Below are positions 16,854 through 25,896 of a stretch of DNA of 64,000 bases, piece by piece (the stretch's first letter is position 1; every line of letters starts with the position of its first letter). The position numbers and the translations under genes were made by a program. Where the stretch lies: the NCBI RefSeq assembly GCF_013407855.1, contig NZ_JACBZH010000001.1:2356001-2420000 (forward strand), written 5' to 3'. The notes below the pieces were generated by a model, which did not search any database, was not told the origin of the DNA, and saw only the letters and a list, made by a program, of their open reading frames with translations. The stretch is from Actinopolymorpha rutila (GTDB lineage: Bacteria > Actinomycetota > Actinomycetes > Propionibacteriales > Actinopolymorphaceae).

Positions 16854-17456
16854 TCAGCCGGCCTGCGAGCGCAGCTGCTCGCGGTAGGCCTGGCAGTCCG
16901 CGTACGACGGCAACAGGCCCTGCTGCTCGGCCTCGGCCAGCGTGGGAGCGGCGGCGTCCTTGTCCGACAGCAGCGGCTCGAGGTCGGCCGGCCAGTCGAT
17001 CCCGAGGGCCGGGTCGAGCGGGTGGACGCCGTGTTCGCGGGTGGGCGCGAAGCCTTCCGAGCAGAGATACAGCAGCGTCGCGTCGTCGGTGAGCGCCATC
17101 ACCGCGTGCCCGAGTCCCTCACTGAGGTAAACCGCGTGCCTGGTCTCGTCGTCGAGGCGTACCGCCTCCCACTGGCGGTAGGTCGGCGAGCCGACCCGGA
17201 TGTCCACGATCACGTCCAGCAGGGCGCCGCGTACGCAGGTGACGTACTTCGCCTGGCTCGGCGGTACGTCGGCGAAGTGGACACCGCGCAGCACCCCCTT
17301 GGCGGACACCGAGAGGTTGGCCTGGCGCAGTGCCAGGTCGTGTCCGGTGGCCTTGCGGAACTCCTCGCCGGAGAACCACGGTGAGAACAGGCCTCGGCTG
17401 TCGGGGAAGACCGGCGGCTGGGCGAGCCAGGCGCCGTCGATGCTCAGGGGCTGCAA
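16854..17456 (-). CDS. rmlC: dTDP-4-keto-6-deoxyhexose 3,5-epimerase (RmlC family)
   Basis: 200-residue cupin epimerase. The core reads GVLRGVHFADVPPSQAKYVTC, LDVIVDIRVGSPTYRQWE, LGHAVMALTDDATLLYL and LGIDWP. The HFADVPPSQAKYV stretch resembles antibiotic-sugar epimerases (StrM/EvaD type), whereas classical rhamnose RmlC has HxQxPP. Because rmlABD lack any other epimerase here, it most likely completes dTDP-L-rhamnose, but another 6-deoxysugar is possible. The start is TTG 17456 with GAGGAG 7 nt upstream. It follows the GT2 gene (79-nt gap) on the minus strand and is separated from rmlABD by the regulator/SnoaL insert. Confidence 0.85.
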   Translation of the reverse strand: MQPLSIDGAWLAQPPVFPDSRGLFSPWFSGEEFRKATGHDLALRQANLSVSAKGVLRGVHFADVPPSQAKYVTCVRGALLDVIVDIRVGSPTYRQWEAVRLDDETRHAVYLSEGLGHAVMALTDDATLLYLCSEGFAPTREHGVHPLDPALGIDWPADLEPLLSDKDAAAPTLAEAEQQGLLPSYADCQAYREQLRSQAG

Positions 17457-17535
17457 CGTTCCACTCCTCGTTCGGTGTCTGCCGTCCGCGCTTCGGCTCT
17501 TCGTCGGACTGTGGGGGTTCGGTTCACCGGGGGTG

Positions 17536-19665
17536 TCAGCCGCGGTTGCGCCTGAGTCGGGTGGCGACCAACCTGCGGGCCCGGCGGCCGAGCCCCTTGC
17601 CGGCCCGGCGGCCGAGGCGGCCGCCTGTGCGCAGCCAGGCGAGCAGCTCCGGTCGCAGGCCCTCGACCGATCCCGCGCCCTCCTCGGAGTCCCGGAAAGG
17701 CGTCTCGCCGTTCTTCCCGGCCCGCCGGCCGGACTCGTTCAGCACCGGCACGCCGGCACCGGCCGGGACCGTCACGGTCACCGGGAGCGGGACGAACGTG
17801 CCGTGTTCGGCCGCGACCAGGCGCACCCGCACCGACCAGCGGCCGGCGCTGAGGGCGTCCCGGGAGAACTGCGCCGTGAGCTGCGAGCAGCCGATCCCGT
17901 CGTGGGTGTACGGAGCGAGCCGGCCGGGGACCTGCACCGCCACACCGCTTCCTTCGTGCAGCAGTTGGACGGCGGCCTCGTCGATCTCGTCCGCCACGAC
18001 GGTGCGCAGCGGGAGCGCGAGCAGGAGCTCGGAGTCACCCGCACCGCCACCGGAACCCGCGTCGGCGTCGGCGGGGCGCAGCGTGGCCGCGCCGGGAATC
18101 AGCAGCTGGTTGCCGACGCTGGAGGTCCTCTGGGCGACGTCGATGGACAGGTTGCCCTTGTCGGTCCAGTACGGCGTGATCACCCGCGGCGGTGTGCCCG
18201 CCACCGCCGGCGCACGGTGCGCGCCGGCCTGTGCCGTGCGGACCGAGCCCAGCCGGGTGTCCTTTCGCCAGCCGCAGGAGCTGATCCGGGCTACCACGTC
18301 CCAGATGCCCCGCTCCAGCGGTGCGCCGCCGGCCGCGGTGCCGGCGTCCAGCGTGGCCTCCGTGCGCAGCTCCAGCGCGAAGGTGGAGTTGCCCGCACCG
18401 ACCGCGGGCCGGTCGGAGGTGAAGGTCACCGGGAGATAGTGCTCCGCGCCGTTGTCGCGGGAGCGGAGGATGACGTCCACCTTGCTCTGCGTCAGCCGGT
18501 CGGTGGCGTCCAGCTCCGTCACGGAGATCCGCTCGGCGGCCTCGGCCGACAGCGGAGGGGCGAGGATGTCGCGCCCGTCGGCGTGCCGGAAGGTCATCGG
18601 CTCCCGGCCGGCCAACAGCTGCGAGGTCAACGACATCCGCAGCGCGCCGTCGTGCCAGGCGAGGTCCTCCAACTCGGCGTGGTGCCGGATGCCGCCCTCC
18701 CAGTGGGCCAGCCGCACCAGGTCGTCGAGCCGGCGCGCGCGGATCAGGGCAGCGACCACCCGCTGGCTGGGCGGGAGTCCGGCGGCCACCCCGGGCCCGA
18801 AGCGTTCGCAGGTGTTCGCGATCTCGTCGAACAGTTCCTGGCGGTAGTCGGGCGGGGCCACCAGGAGCCGGTTGCCGCGCAGGCGCTCGACCATCTCCAC
18901 CCGTAGCCAGCGGCGGTACAGGCCGTCCCGCAGCCGGCCGGGCTCGGTGTTGGCCTCGACGATGTCCAGGGCCTCGTTGAGATTGGCGAAGTAGCTGTGC
19001 GGGTCCAACCGCTGGAAGCCCGCGTTGGAGGAGTCCTCGCGGCGTACGTGGTAGTAGCAGACGTAGTCGCTGAGCACCGAGATCGTCTCGGCGGCGAAGA
19101 ACGCCGCGGTGACGAAGACGTGGTCCTCCAGCCGCCGCCGACCCTCGGGGAACCGGAGGTTGTTCTCGTCGAGGAACGCCTTCCGGAACATCTTGTGGGG
19201 CGTCAGGCTGTCGATCAGCGGCGCGGTGGCCAGAGTCGCCTTGGGGTAGCTACGCCGGAACAGCTCGCGGGGGACCCCGCGCCCCTTGCCGGCCATCTTG
19301 CCGATCACGACGTCGGAGTCGTTCTCCCGGGCGAAGGCGTACATGCGCTCGAGGGCCTGGTCGCCGAGCCAGTCGTCGTTGTCGACGAAGAAGACGTACT
19401 CGCCGCGGGCCGCGTCGACACCGACGTTGCGCGGCTTGCCGGGCCAGCCGGAGTTCTCCTGGTGGATCACCCGCATGTGCGGATGCTCCGCGGCCAGCGC
19501 GTCCAGCCGGGCCGGGGTCTCGTCGGTCGACCCGTCGTCGACGAAGATCGCCTCGAACTCCTGCGCCGGCAGGCTCTGCCGCAGGAGCGACGCGATGCAG
19601 TCCTCGACGTAGCGCCCGGGATTGTAGACCGGAACGACTACGCTGACCTTGAGTTCCTCAGCCAT
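17536..19665 (-). CDS. GT2 glycosyltransferase with long C-terminal extension (wall-polymer type)
   Basis: 709 residues. An N-terminal GT-A domain (1 to about 230) has VSVVVPVYNPGRY, the nucleotide motif VDDGSTD (42-48), ENSGWPGKPRNVG (70-82) and metal-binding DNDDW (95-99). Helical and beta-rich regions of unknown role follow, ending in a strongly basic tail (RRAGKGLGRRARRLVATRLR) that could bind membrane. The architecture and the ENSGWPGKPRNVG motif match the second GT2 at 25897. ATG 19665 lies after a GGAGGACGGGG stretch. It is divergent from tarIJ and probably adds sugar or glycerol/ribitol units to the wall polymer (inference). Confidence 0.85.
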   Translation of the reverse strand: MAEELKVSVVVPVYNPGRYVEDCIASLLRQSLPAQEFEAIFVDDGSTDETPARLDALAAEHPHMRVIHQENSGWPGKPRNVGVDAARGEYVFFVDNDDWLGDQALERMYAFARENDSDVVIGKMAGKGRGVPRELFRRSYPKATLATAPLIDSLTPHKMFRKAFLDENNLRFPEGRRRLEDHVFVTAAFFAAETISVLSDYVCYYHVRREDSSNAGFQRLDPHSYFANLNEALDIVEANTEPGRLRDGLYRRWLRVEMVERLRGNRLLVAPPDYRQELFDEIANTCERFGPGVAAGLPPSQRVVAALIRARRLDDLVRLAHWEGGIRHHAELEDLAWHDGALRMSLTSQLLAGREPMTFRHADGRDILAPPLSAEAAERISVTELDATDRLTQSKVDVILRSRDNGAEHYLPVTFTSDRPAVGAGNSTFALELRTEATLDAGTAAGGAPLERGIWDVVARISSCGWRKDTRLGSVRTAQAGAHRAPAVAGTPPRVITPYWTDKGNLSIDVAQRTSSVGNQLLIPGAATLRPADADAGSGGGAGDSELLLALPLRTVVADEIDEAAVQLLHEGSGVAVQVPGRLAPYTHDGIGCSQLTAQFSRDALSAGRWSVRVRLVAAEHGTFVPLPVTVTVPAGAGVPVLNESGRRAGKNGETPFRDSEEGAGSVEGLRPELLAWLRTGGRLGRRAGKGLGRRARRLVATRLRRNRG

Positions 19666-20039
19666 CAGCCCCGTCCTCCGCCCCTCTCGCGGGGCCTCGA
19701 ATGCGTCGGTCGTCACCTGTCGCTGCGCAGTGAGAGGGTAGCCGAGCGCGCTGGGCGCACGGTCCAGGCCGCGCCGGGGGAAATCGGCGTCGACAGGGTG
19801 CGCATCCGCCCGATGGCGAGCAGACGACAGGTGGACGGCAGGCGACCGGACACCTGGCGCACCGGCCAACTACCATCCTCGGAACCGTACCTACCGGACC
19901 TGGGAGCCGCGACCGGCGGTTCCCGGCCCGCCGGGAGTGGGCGGAGACCCCGCCCGGCTCTGGCAGATCCGGACATGAGGACGCACTGCGTGCGTCGACG
20001 GGTACGAAAAGTGACGACCAGAGGGGATGTGACCCGACC
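19666..20039. other. 374-bp divergent intergenic region
   Basis: Lies between the GT2 gene (minus) and the tarIJ-like gene (plus), so promoters for both should be here. I find no convincing -35/-10 pair or gene. A weak inverted repeat (GGAGCCGC / GCGGTTCC, one mismatch) sits near 19900, and GAGGGG lies about 13 nt before the GTG at 20040. Confidence 0.4.
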
Positions 20040-21677
20040 GTGGCCGACACGAGGCCCGAGACCACGCCCGCACCAGCGGTGACGGCGCCGGCGCCGGCGA
20101 CAGGTGAACCACTACGCGCGGTGGGAGTGGTGCTGGCCGGTGGCCAGGGCACCCGGGTGGGCCTTCGCCTCCCCAAACAGCTACTCAAGGTGGCCGGCAA
20201 GCCGCTCCTCGAGCACACCCTCGAGGTGTTCGAGACCTCGCCGGACATCGACGAGATCATCGTCCTGATGGCGCCGGGCTGGACCGAGGACGCCGAGAAG
20301 ATCATCCAGAACGCCGGCTTCCGCAAGGTCACTCGCGTCCTGGAGGGCGGCGAGACCCGCAACGACACCACCCGCCGCGCGCTGGAGGCGGTCGGGCCGG
20401 ACGAGGCCAAGGTGTTGTTCCACGACGCCGTACGCCCGCTGCTGGACCACCGCATCATCGCCGACTGCGTGAAGGCGCTGGACACGTTCGCGGCGGTCGA
20501 CGTGGCGATTCCCTCCGCGGACACGATCGTGGTCGTCGACGACGGGCTCATCACCGACATCCCCAGCCGGGCACGGCTGCGGCGCGGGCAAACCCCGCAG
20601 GCGTTCCGGCTGTCCACGATCCGCCGCGCCTACGAGGTGGCGGCGGACGACCCGAACTTCGCCGCCACCGACGACTGCGCGGTGGTGCTGCGCTATCTCC
20701 CCGAGGTGCCCATCACTGTGGTGGAGGGCTCCGAACGCAACATGAAGGTCACCTACCCGATCGACGTGTTCCTCGCGGACCAGCTCTTCCGACTCGGCTC
20801 GCACACCCCGCCCAGCCCGGTGCCGACGGAACACGCCGGCGAACTCCTGGCAGGCAAGACGCTGGTCGTCTTCGGCGGCAGCTACGGCATCGGGGCCGAG
20901 ATCGGTGACGCCGCGCGCGAGTTCGGTGCCAAGGTGTTCAGCTTCAGCCGGTCCGCGACGGGCACCCACGTGGAGGACCCCGAGCACGTGCGCGCCGCGC
21001 TGGAACAGGCGTACGAGGAGTCCGGCCGGATCGACTACGTCGCGGTGACTGCCGGTGTGCTGCACACCGTTCCCCTGGCCGACGCCCCGGACGACCTCAT
21101 CGCCCAGAGTCTGCAGGTCAACCTGCTGGGACCGGTCTACGTCGCGCGGGCGGCGCACCGCTACCTCGCCGAGACGGGCGGACACCTGCTGCTGTTCACG
21201 TCCAGCTCCTACACCCGTGGCCGGGCGGGCTACAGCCTGTACTCCTCGACCAAGGCCGCGGTGGTCAACCTCACCCAGGCGCTGGCCGACGAGTGGGCCG
21301 CCGACGGGATCCAGGTCAACTGCGTCAACCCCGAACGCACCCAGACGCCGATGCGCACCCGCGCTTTCGGTGAGGAGCCGCCGGGCACGCTGCTGCCCGC
21401 GCGTGACGTCGGCCTGGCCTCCCTCGACGTCCTGCTGTCGGAGCAGACGGGCAACGTCGTCGACGTACGGCGAGACCCCGCCCCGGCGCCGGTCACCACA
21501 CCGCCCGGTGACCACGACCATGCCCGGGACATCTCGACCGCGCTCGAACACGTGGAGGAACACGCCGCCGACGACGCCGACGAGGTGGACGCGGTGGACG
21601 CGGCGGACCCGGCGGACACGGTGAACGGCGGGGAGAGCACACACACGGGCGACGGGAACGACCGGCGCCGCGGATGA
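20040..21677 (+). CDS. Bifunctional ribitol-5-phosphate cytidylyltransferase / ribulose-5-phosphate reductase (TarI-TarJ fusion, Bcs1/Acs1-like)
   Basis: 545 residues carrying both steps of CDP-ribitol synthesis. Residues about 25-250 are an IspD/TarI-type cytidylyltransferase (LAGGQGTRVG 32-41, LPKQLLKVAGKPLLEHT, FHDAVRPLL, GQTPQAFR). Residues about 270-480 are a short-chain reductase (FGGSYGIG from 278, catalytic YSSTK 401-405, NCVNPERTQTPMR). This order and the linked motifs recall Haemophilus Bcs1/Acs1 rather than the separate TarI and TarJ of Bacillus, whose TarJ is a zinc-type dehydrogenase. An Asp/Ala-rich low-complexity tail ends the protein. GTG 20040; the stop overlaps the next gene by ATGA. 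It supplies CDP-ribitol for the downstream polymerases. Confidence 0.85.
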   Translation: MADTRPETTPAPAVTAPAPATGEPLRAVGVVLAGGQGTRVGLRLPKQLLKVAGKPLLEHTLEVFETSPDIDEIIVLMAPGWTEDAEKIIQNAGFRKVTRVLEGGETRNDTTRRALEAVGPDEAKVLFHDAVRPLLDHRIIADCVKALDTFAAVDVAIPSADTIVVVDDGLITDIPSRARLRRGQTPQAFRLSTIRRAYEVAADDPNFAATDDCAVVLRYLPEVPITVVEGSERNMKVTYPIDVFLADQLFRLGSHTPPSPVPTEHAGELLAGKTLVVFGGSYGIGAEIGDAAREFGAKVFSFSRSATGTHVEDPEHVRAALEQAYEESGRIDYVAVTAGVLHTVPLADAPDDLIAQSLQVNLLGPVYVARAAHRYLAETGGHLLLFTSSSYTRGRAGYSLYSSTKAAVVNLTQALADEWAADGIQVNCVNPERTQTPMRTRAFGEEPPGTLLPARDVGLASLDVLLSEQTGNVVDVRRDPAPAPVTTPPGDHDHARDISTALEHVEEHAADDADEVDAVDAADPADTVNGGESTHTGDGNDRRRG

Positions 21678-23578
21678 CGAACCGTCTGGTCCAGGTCACC
21701 GAGCGGGCCCCCGCGCCGGACACCGGGCGCCGGGCGCTCGGCCTGGCCGGCGGCCTCGTCCTGGCGTACGCCGGCCTGCTGGTGACCGCGCTGGTCCCCA
21801 CCGCGGCCGGCCTGCTGGTGACCGCGCTGGCGGTCGCCGCCCTGGAGGTGGCCGGCACGCTGCGGGCGCCGTTCGTCGGCTGGGCCCTGAGCCGGATCGG
21901 CCTGGGTTCCCAGTGGCGGGGCCTGCTGCGCGCGGTGGCCGTCCTCGCGTTCCTCGTCCGCACCGAGGCGCCGCGGAGCTGGTTCGTGGTCGCCGTGGCC
22001 GGGTTGCTCGCGCTGGCCGCGCTGCGGGCGGCCGGCGCCGGGCTCGGCGAGGTGGTGCACCGGGCCAGGAAGATGCCGGTGCTCAGCCGCGGGCTGGACC
22101 TGGGCAGGCTCCGGGTACCCCGCGCGCTGCCGCCGGTGCTGGGCCGGCACGCCGACACCACGCTGGGCTGCCCAGACGTCGCCCTGTCGGCCGGCGCGGC
22201 GGTGGCCGTCCTGGCCGGCTCGGCAGGTCCGCTGGTGGCGGGTGCTGTGGTCGCCGCGGCGCTGGTGCTGGCCGGTGTCGCCGTGCTCGCGTACGCCGCG
22301 GTGGAGATGCGCCGGCTGAGCCGGGCGCGACTGCGCGCCGCGGTCGACAATGCGCTGGCGAAGGCCGCGCCGGAGGTCGCGGTGCACTTCGGCTCCGGCC
22401 CGGACACGCTCTACCAGCTGGAGATGTGGGTCGAGACGCTCGAACGCCTCGACGTGTCGGTCCTGCTGATCCTGCGCGACCGGGAGACCTTCCGCCACCT
22501 CGGCCCGACCACCCTGCCGGTGCTGTGCGTCGAGCACGGCACCGTGTTGATGGAGCTTCCACTGCCGCACCTTCGGGTGGCGATGTACGTCTCGCACGCG
22601 GTGAGCAACCTTCACCTGCTCCGCCGTCGCGGCGTCCGGCACGTGTTCGTGGGGCACGGTGACAGCGACAAGGCGGTCACCACCAACCCCTTCCTCAAGG
22701 CGTACGACGAGGTGTGGGTCTCGGGACCGGCCGCGCGGGAACGGTTCGCGGCCGCCGGGATCGGCATCGACCCCGCCCGGGTGGTCGAGATCGGCCGGCC
22801 CCAGCTGGACGAGGTGGCCGGCCGTCCCGACGTGAGCACCGCCGGGCAGCGGGTGGCCGGTCGGCTGACCGTGCTGTACGCCCCGACCTGGGAGGGATAC
22901 GGCGACGAGCCGCACCAGACCTCGCTCGGTGCCGGAGGACGGGAACTCGTCGAACGCCTGCTGGCCGAGGGCGACGTCCGCGTCCTGTACCGCCCGCACC
23001 CCCTGGCCGGCACCCGCGACCCCGGGGTCGCCCGGGCACACCGGGAGATCGTCGCGCTGCTGGGCGGCCACCGGGTGAACCGGCCCGCGTCCCCCGAGCG
23101 ACTGGCCGTCCCTCGCGACGACCTGGACGCCATGGCGACGCCGGCCACCACCTCGCGGGTGGAGGAGGTCACCGCCCGGGCGGCCTGGGCGGGTGCCCAG
23201 CTCGCCGACCGGCCGGGCCCCCCGGTCCACCTCGTGGTCCCCGGACCCGACTTCGACCTGTACGCCTGCTTCACCGCGGCCGACGTCCTGGTGAGCGACG
23301 TGTCCAGCGTGATCACCGACTTCCTGGCCCGCGGGCGGCCTTACGCCGTCACCAACCCGGCCGGTCTCCCCGAGGAGCAGTTCATCGTTCGGTACCCTTC
23401 GTGCCGCGGCGGCTACCTGCTCGGCGCCGACTGCGCGGGCCTGGACCGGTTGCTGGCGGCCGGGCGCGGGCAGGCTGATCCGGCCGCGACCGAGCGGGCG
23501 AAGCTGCGCGCGGAGCTCCTCGGCCCCGCGGAGCCCCCGGCACTGGAACGCATGCGGAAGGCGGTGGCCGGGTCCTGA
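21674..23578 (+). CDS. Membrane-anchored CDP-glycerol/ribitol polyol-phosphate transferase (TagF/TarL family), copy 1
   Basis: 634 residues. The N-terminal 215 contain about five membrane helices (e.g. 24-66, 97-117, 170-212). The rest is a GT-B Glyphos_transf domain with GHGDSDK (H328), YDEVWVSGPAARERF, LYAPTWEGY, YRPHP (H442) and LVSDVSSVITDF. The two histidine motifs correspond to the HG and HP motifs essential in staphylococcal TagF, though HGDSDK differs from the usual HGTPLK. It probably polymerises ribitol- or glycerol-phosphate on a lipid carrier at the membrane. ATGA overlap with the tarIJ-like gene. It shares one frame with the next gene through a single TGA. Confidence 0.85.
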   Translation: MTNRLVQVTERAPAPDTGRRALGLAGGLVLAYAGLLVTALVPTAAGLLVTALAVAALEVAGTLRAPFVGWALSRIGLGSQWRGLLRAVAVLAFLVRTEAPRSWFVVAVAGLLALAALRAAGAGLGEVVHRARKMPVLSRGLDLGRLRVPRALPPVLGRHADTTLGCPDVALSAGAAVAVLAGSAGPLVAGAVVAAALVLAGVAVLAYAAVEMRRLSRARLRAAVDNALAKAAPEVAVHFGSGPDTLYQLEMWVETLERLDVSVLLILRDRETFRHLGPTTLPVLCVEHGTVLMELPLPHLRVAMYVSHAVSNLHLLRRRGVRHVFVGHGDSDKAVTTNPFLKAYDEVWVSGPAARERFAAAGIGIDPARVVEIGRPQLDEVAGRPDVSTAGQRVAGRLTVLYAPTWEGYGDEPHQTSLGAGGRELVERLLAEGDVRVLYRPHPLAGTRDPGVARAHREIVALLGGHRVNRPASPERLAVPRDDLDAMATPATTSRVEEVTARAAWAGAQLADRPGPPVHLVVPGPDFDLYACFTAADVLVSDVSSVITDFLARGRPYAVTNPAGLPEEQFIVRYPSCRGGYLLGADCAGLDRLLAAGRGQADPAATERAKLRAELLGPAEPPALERMRKAVAGS

Positions 23579-23593
23579 CCACCGTCCTCTGCC

Positions 23594-23653
23594 GACCGGC
23601 CACCAGCCGACCGGCCGCCCACCGACCGGTCGACTGCCGGCCAGCCGCCCGCT
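23594..23653. repeat. Degenerate 15-bp tandem repeat between the two TagF-like genes
   Basis: Four imperfect 15-bp units, two beginning GACCGGCC, then GACCGGTC and GGCCAGCC. The period is a multiple of three, and the frame of both flanking genes stays open through it, reading an Asp-Arg-Pro-Pro-rich linker after the TGA at 23576. Confidence 0.6.
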
Positions 23654-23692
23654 GACCAAGCCGCCGTCCACGACCACCTGGGAGAACCACCC

Positions 23693-25693
23693 GTGCTGCA
23701 GACGCTCGTCCGCCGAGGACCGCTGATCGGCGTCCTCCTCGCGCTCGTCGCGAGCTACGCCGCGCTGGTCGTGACCGCGGTCCTGGCCACCCCGCTGATC
23801 TTCGCGTTCTTCCTGCTGGTCGCCGCGGTGATGGACATCCTGGTCGAACGCAGGTTCCGCCCGGTGGTGTTCCTGCTGCGCCGGGCGCAGTTCGGCATCT
23901 CCCACCGCGCATTCGTGCAGATCTTCCTGTTGCTGCTCCTGATGGCGATCACCGACGCCAACCGCGACATGAGCCGCTCGGAACTCCTGGTGGTCAGCCT
24001 GGTGGCGATGCTGGTGCCGATGGGCCGGATCGGCTACCTCGGCCTGCTCACCCTGGTGCGCCGGCGCACCCAGCCGCCGGTGGAGGTGCGCAACGTCGAC
24101 CTGCCACCGGAGCTCCGGCCGATGTCGCCGCCGGGGATCCTGGTGGACAACCTCACGTTCCGGCTGCTCACCCTGGGCCTGCTGCCGGTGCTCGCGGGTG
24201 CGGTGAGCGTACGTCTCAGCGACTTCCGGCCGTTCGGGATGATGATGGTCCTCTACGTCCTGGTCGTCGGCCTGGCCAGCCTGCTGCTGCTGCGGCAGCT
24301 GTTCGCGCTCGGCTCCAGGCCGGGGCGCCAGGCGCTCCTGGACGGAGTGAGCGCCGCGCTCCGTGACCAGTACCGCCCCGAGGTCGTGCTGTACTTCAGC
24401 GGGTCGGCCACCTCGCTCTACCAGGCCGAGATGTGGCTGCGGACGGTCGAACGTATGCCGCACCAGGGTGTGGTCGTCGTACGGCAGCGGCACGCGATCC
24501 GCAACCTCGGGCGCACCACCCTGCCGATCGTGTGCATCCCCAACCAGGTCGACCTGATGAACTTCACGTTGGCCGACGCCCGGATCGCGTTGTTCGTCTC
24601 CAACGTCGGCAACAACATCCACCTGCTGCGTGAGCCGCGGGTCAAGCACGTCTTCATCGGCCATGGCGACAGCGACAAGGTGGCGAGCTTCAACCCGTTC
24701 AGCAAGGTCTACGACGAGATCTGGGTGGCCGGGCCCGCCGGACGGGAACGCTACGCCCGCGCCCAGGTCGGTGTCCGCGACGACGCGATCGTCGAGGTCG
24801 GGCGGCCCCAGCTGGACGTGATCGAACGCCGGACGGGTCCGTTGCCGCCGATCACCCCGGAGCGGCCGCTGACGGTTCTCTACCTCCCCACCTGGGAGGG
24901 CTGGACCGACGACGACTTCCAGACCTCGCTGACGGTGATGGGGCTGGAGCTCGTGACCCGGCTGCTGGCCTCGCCGCTGCCCGTCCGCATCATCTACAAG
25001 CCGCACCCGCTGACCGGCACCCGCGATCCGCGTGCGGCCGAGGCCGACCGGCGCATCCAGGCGGCGATCACCGCGGCCACCCGGGAGCTGCCGCCGGTGC
25101 CCGAGCGGGCCGCCGCCGAGCTTGCCGAGCTGGAGACCAGGCTGGCCGGCGACGACGCGACCGTCGCGGAGGCCGAACGCCTGGAGGCCCGGTGGCACGA
25201 GGTGTTCTGGGCGGCGCAGGGCGCGCGGCACGTGCTGGTCGAGGGGATGCTGCCGAACCTGTTCGACGCGTACAACCAGGCCGACGTCCTGGTCGCCGAC
25301 GTCTCCAGCGTCGTGTCGGACTACCTGGCCACCGGCAAGCCCTGCGTGGTCGCCAACCCCAAGGGTCTGTCCGAGGACGACTTCCGCGCGGCGTTCCCGA
25401 GCGCGTACTCCTCCTACCTGCTGAACCCCGATGCGGACATCACCGACCTCGTGGACACGATCGTGCGCACCGACCCGCAGGCGGACGCCCGCGTGCAGGC
25501 GCGCGCCTACCTCCTCGGGCCTGACGAGCCGCCCGCGCAGCAACGCTGGAACGCCGCCGCGGACGCGCTGATGGCCGCGGCCGACCTGGAGTGGGACGGC
25601 CAGCACGGCGCCGGCCCGGAGCTGGAGCAGGTCACCGCGTTCGTCGAGCCCAGCGCGGCACCGGAGGCGATGGGGGAGAGCCAGCCCGGGTAA
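23693..25693 (+). CDS. Membrane-anchored CDP-glycerol/ribitol polyol-phosphate transferase (TagF/TarL family), copy 2
   Basis: 666-residue paralogue of the preceding gene. About six membrane helices lie in residues 8-215, then a Glyphos_transf GT-B domain: GHGDSDK (H324), YDEIWVAGPAGRERY, LYLPTWEGW, YKPHP (H438) and LVADVSSVVSDYL. An insertion rich in Ala/Glu (about 455-510) lies before the last motif. Two paralogues side by side suggest primer and polymerase roles, as in TarK/TarL, or two polymer types (inference). GTG 23693 is preceded by GGGAG at 8 nt, so it can be translated independently despite sharing frame with copy 1. Confidence 0.85.
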   Translation: MLQTLVRRGPLIGVLLALVASYAALVVTAVLATPLIFAFFLLVAAVMDILVERRFRPVVFLLRRAQFGISHRAFVQIFLLLLLMAITDANRDMSRSELLVVSLVAMLVPMGRIGYLGLLTLVRRRTQPPVEVRNVDLPPELRPMSPPGILVDNLTFRLLTLGLLPVLAGAVSVRLSDFRPFGMMMVLYVLVVGLASLLLLRQLFALGSRPGRQALLDGVSAALRDQYRPEVVLYFSGSATSLYQAEMWLRTVERMPHQGVVVVRQRHAIRNLGRTTLPIVCIPNQVDLMNFTLADARIALFVSNVGNNIHLLREPRVKHVFIGHGDSDKVASFNPFSKVYDEIWVAGPAGRERYARAQVGVRDDAIVEVGRPQLDVIERRTGPLPPITPERPLTVLYLPTWEGWTDDDFQTSLTVMGLELVTRLLASPLPVRIIYKPHPLTGTRDPRAAEADRRIQAAITAATRELPPVPERAAAELAELETRLAGDDATVAEAERLEARWHEVFWAAQGARHVLVEGMLPNLFDAYNQADVLVADVSSVVSDYLATGKPCVVANPKGLSEDDFRAAFPSAYSSYLLNPDADITDLVDTIVRTDPQADARVQARAYLLGPDEPPAQQRWNAAADALMAAADLEWDGQHGAGPELEQVTAFVEPSAAPEAMGESQPG

Positions 25694-25739
25694 CCGGCCC
25701 GGCCGGCCGCTTCGGCACCCGCTCGGAGCTTTCTCGGAG

Positions 25740-25810
25740 CCCGCTGTGCACGGGGCCGTGAAACAAAGATCAAAAAGTTCAACTCCCCATGCAACCCGTG
25801 GCCGTTTACC
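25740..25810. promoter_or_regulatory. Locally AT-rich patch upstream of the second GT2 gene
   Basis: Within the 203-bp gap before 25897, the stretch GTGAAACAAAGATCAAAAAG is far more AT-rich than anything else in the window. It suggests a promoter or upstream protein-binding site; no clean -35/-10 pair is seen. Confidence 0.3.
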
Positions 25811-25896
25811 GCGGTTTGTCCAGATGAGAAATCGGGAACCTCATCGACACGTGTGCCCTGTAGCGGCCACGGGGACGAGTCTGCACGGGGGATTCA

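Noticed and set aside
23579..23692. CRISPR-like or VNTR array between the two tagF-type genes
   Set aside because: Units are adjacent 15-bp degenerate repeats without spacers; better explained as a coding linker-type repeat.
21230..25606. 1458-codon minus-strand open frame opposite the tarIJ and tagF genes
   Set aside because: Low-complexity His/Arg/Gly/Gln sequence typical of antisense frames in GC-rich DNA; the plus-strand genes carry clear catalytic motifs.
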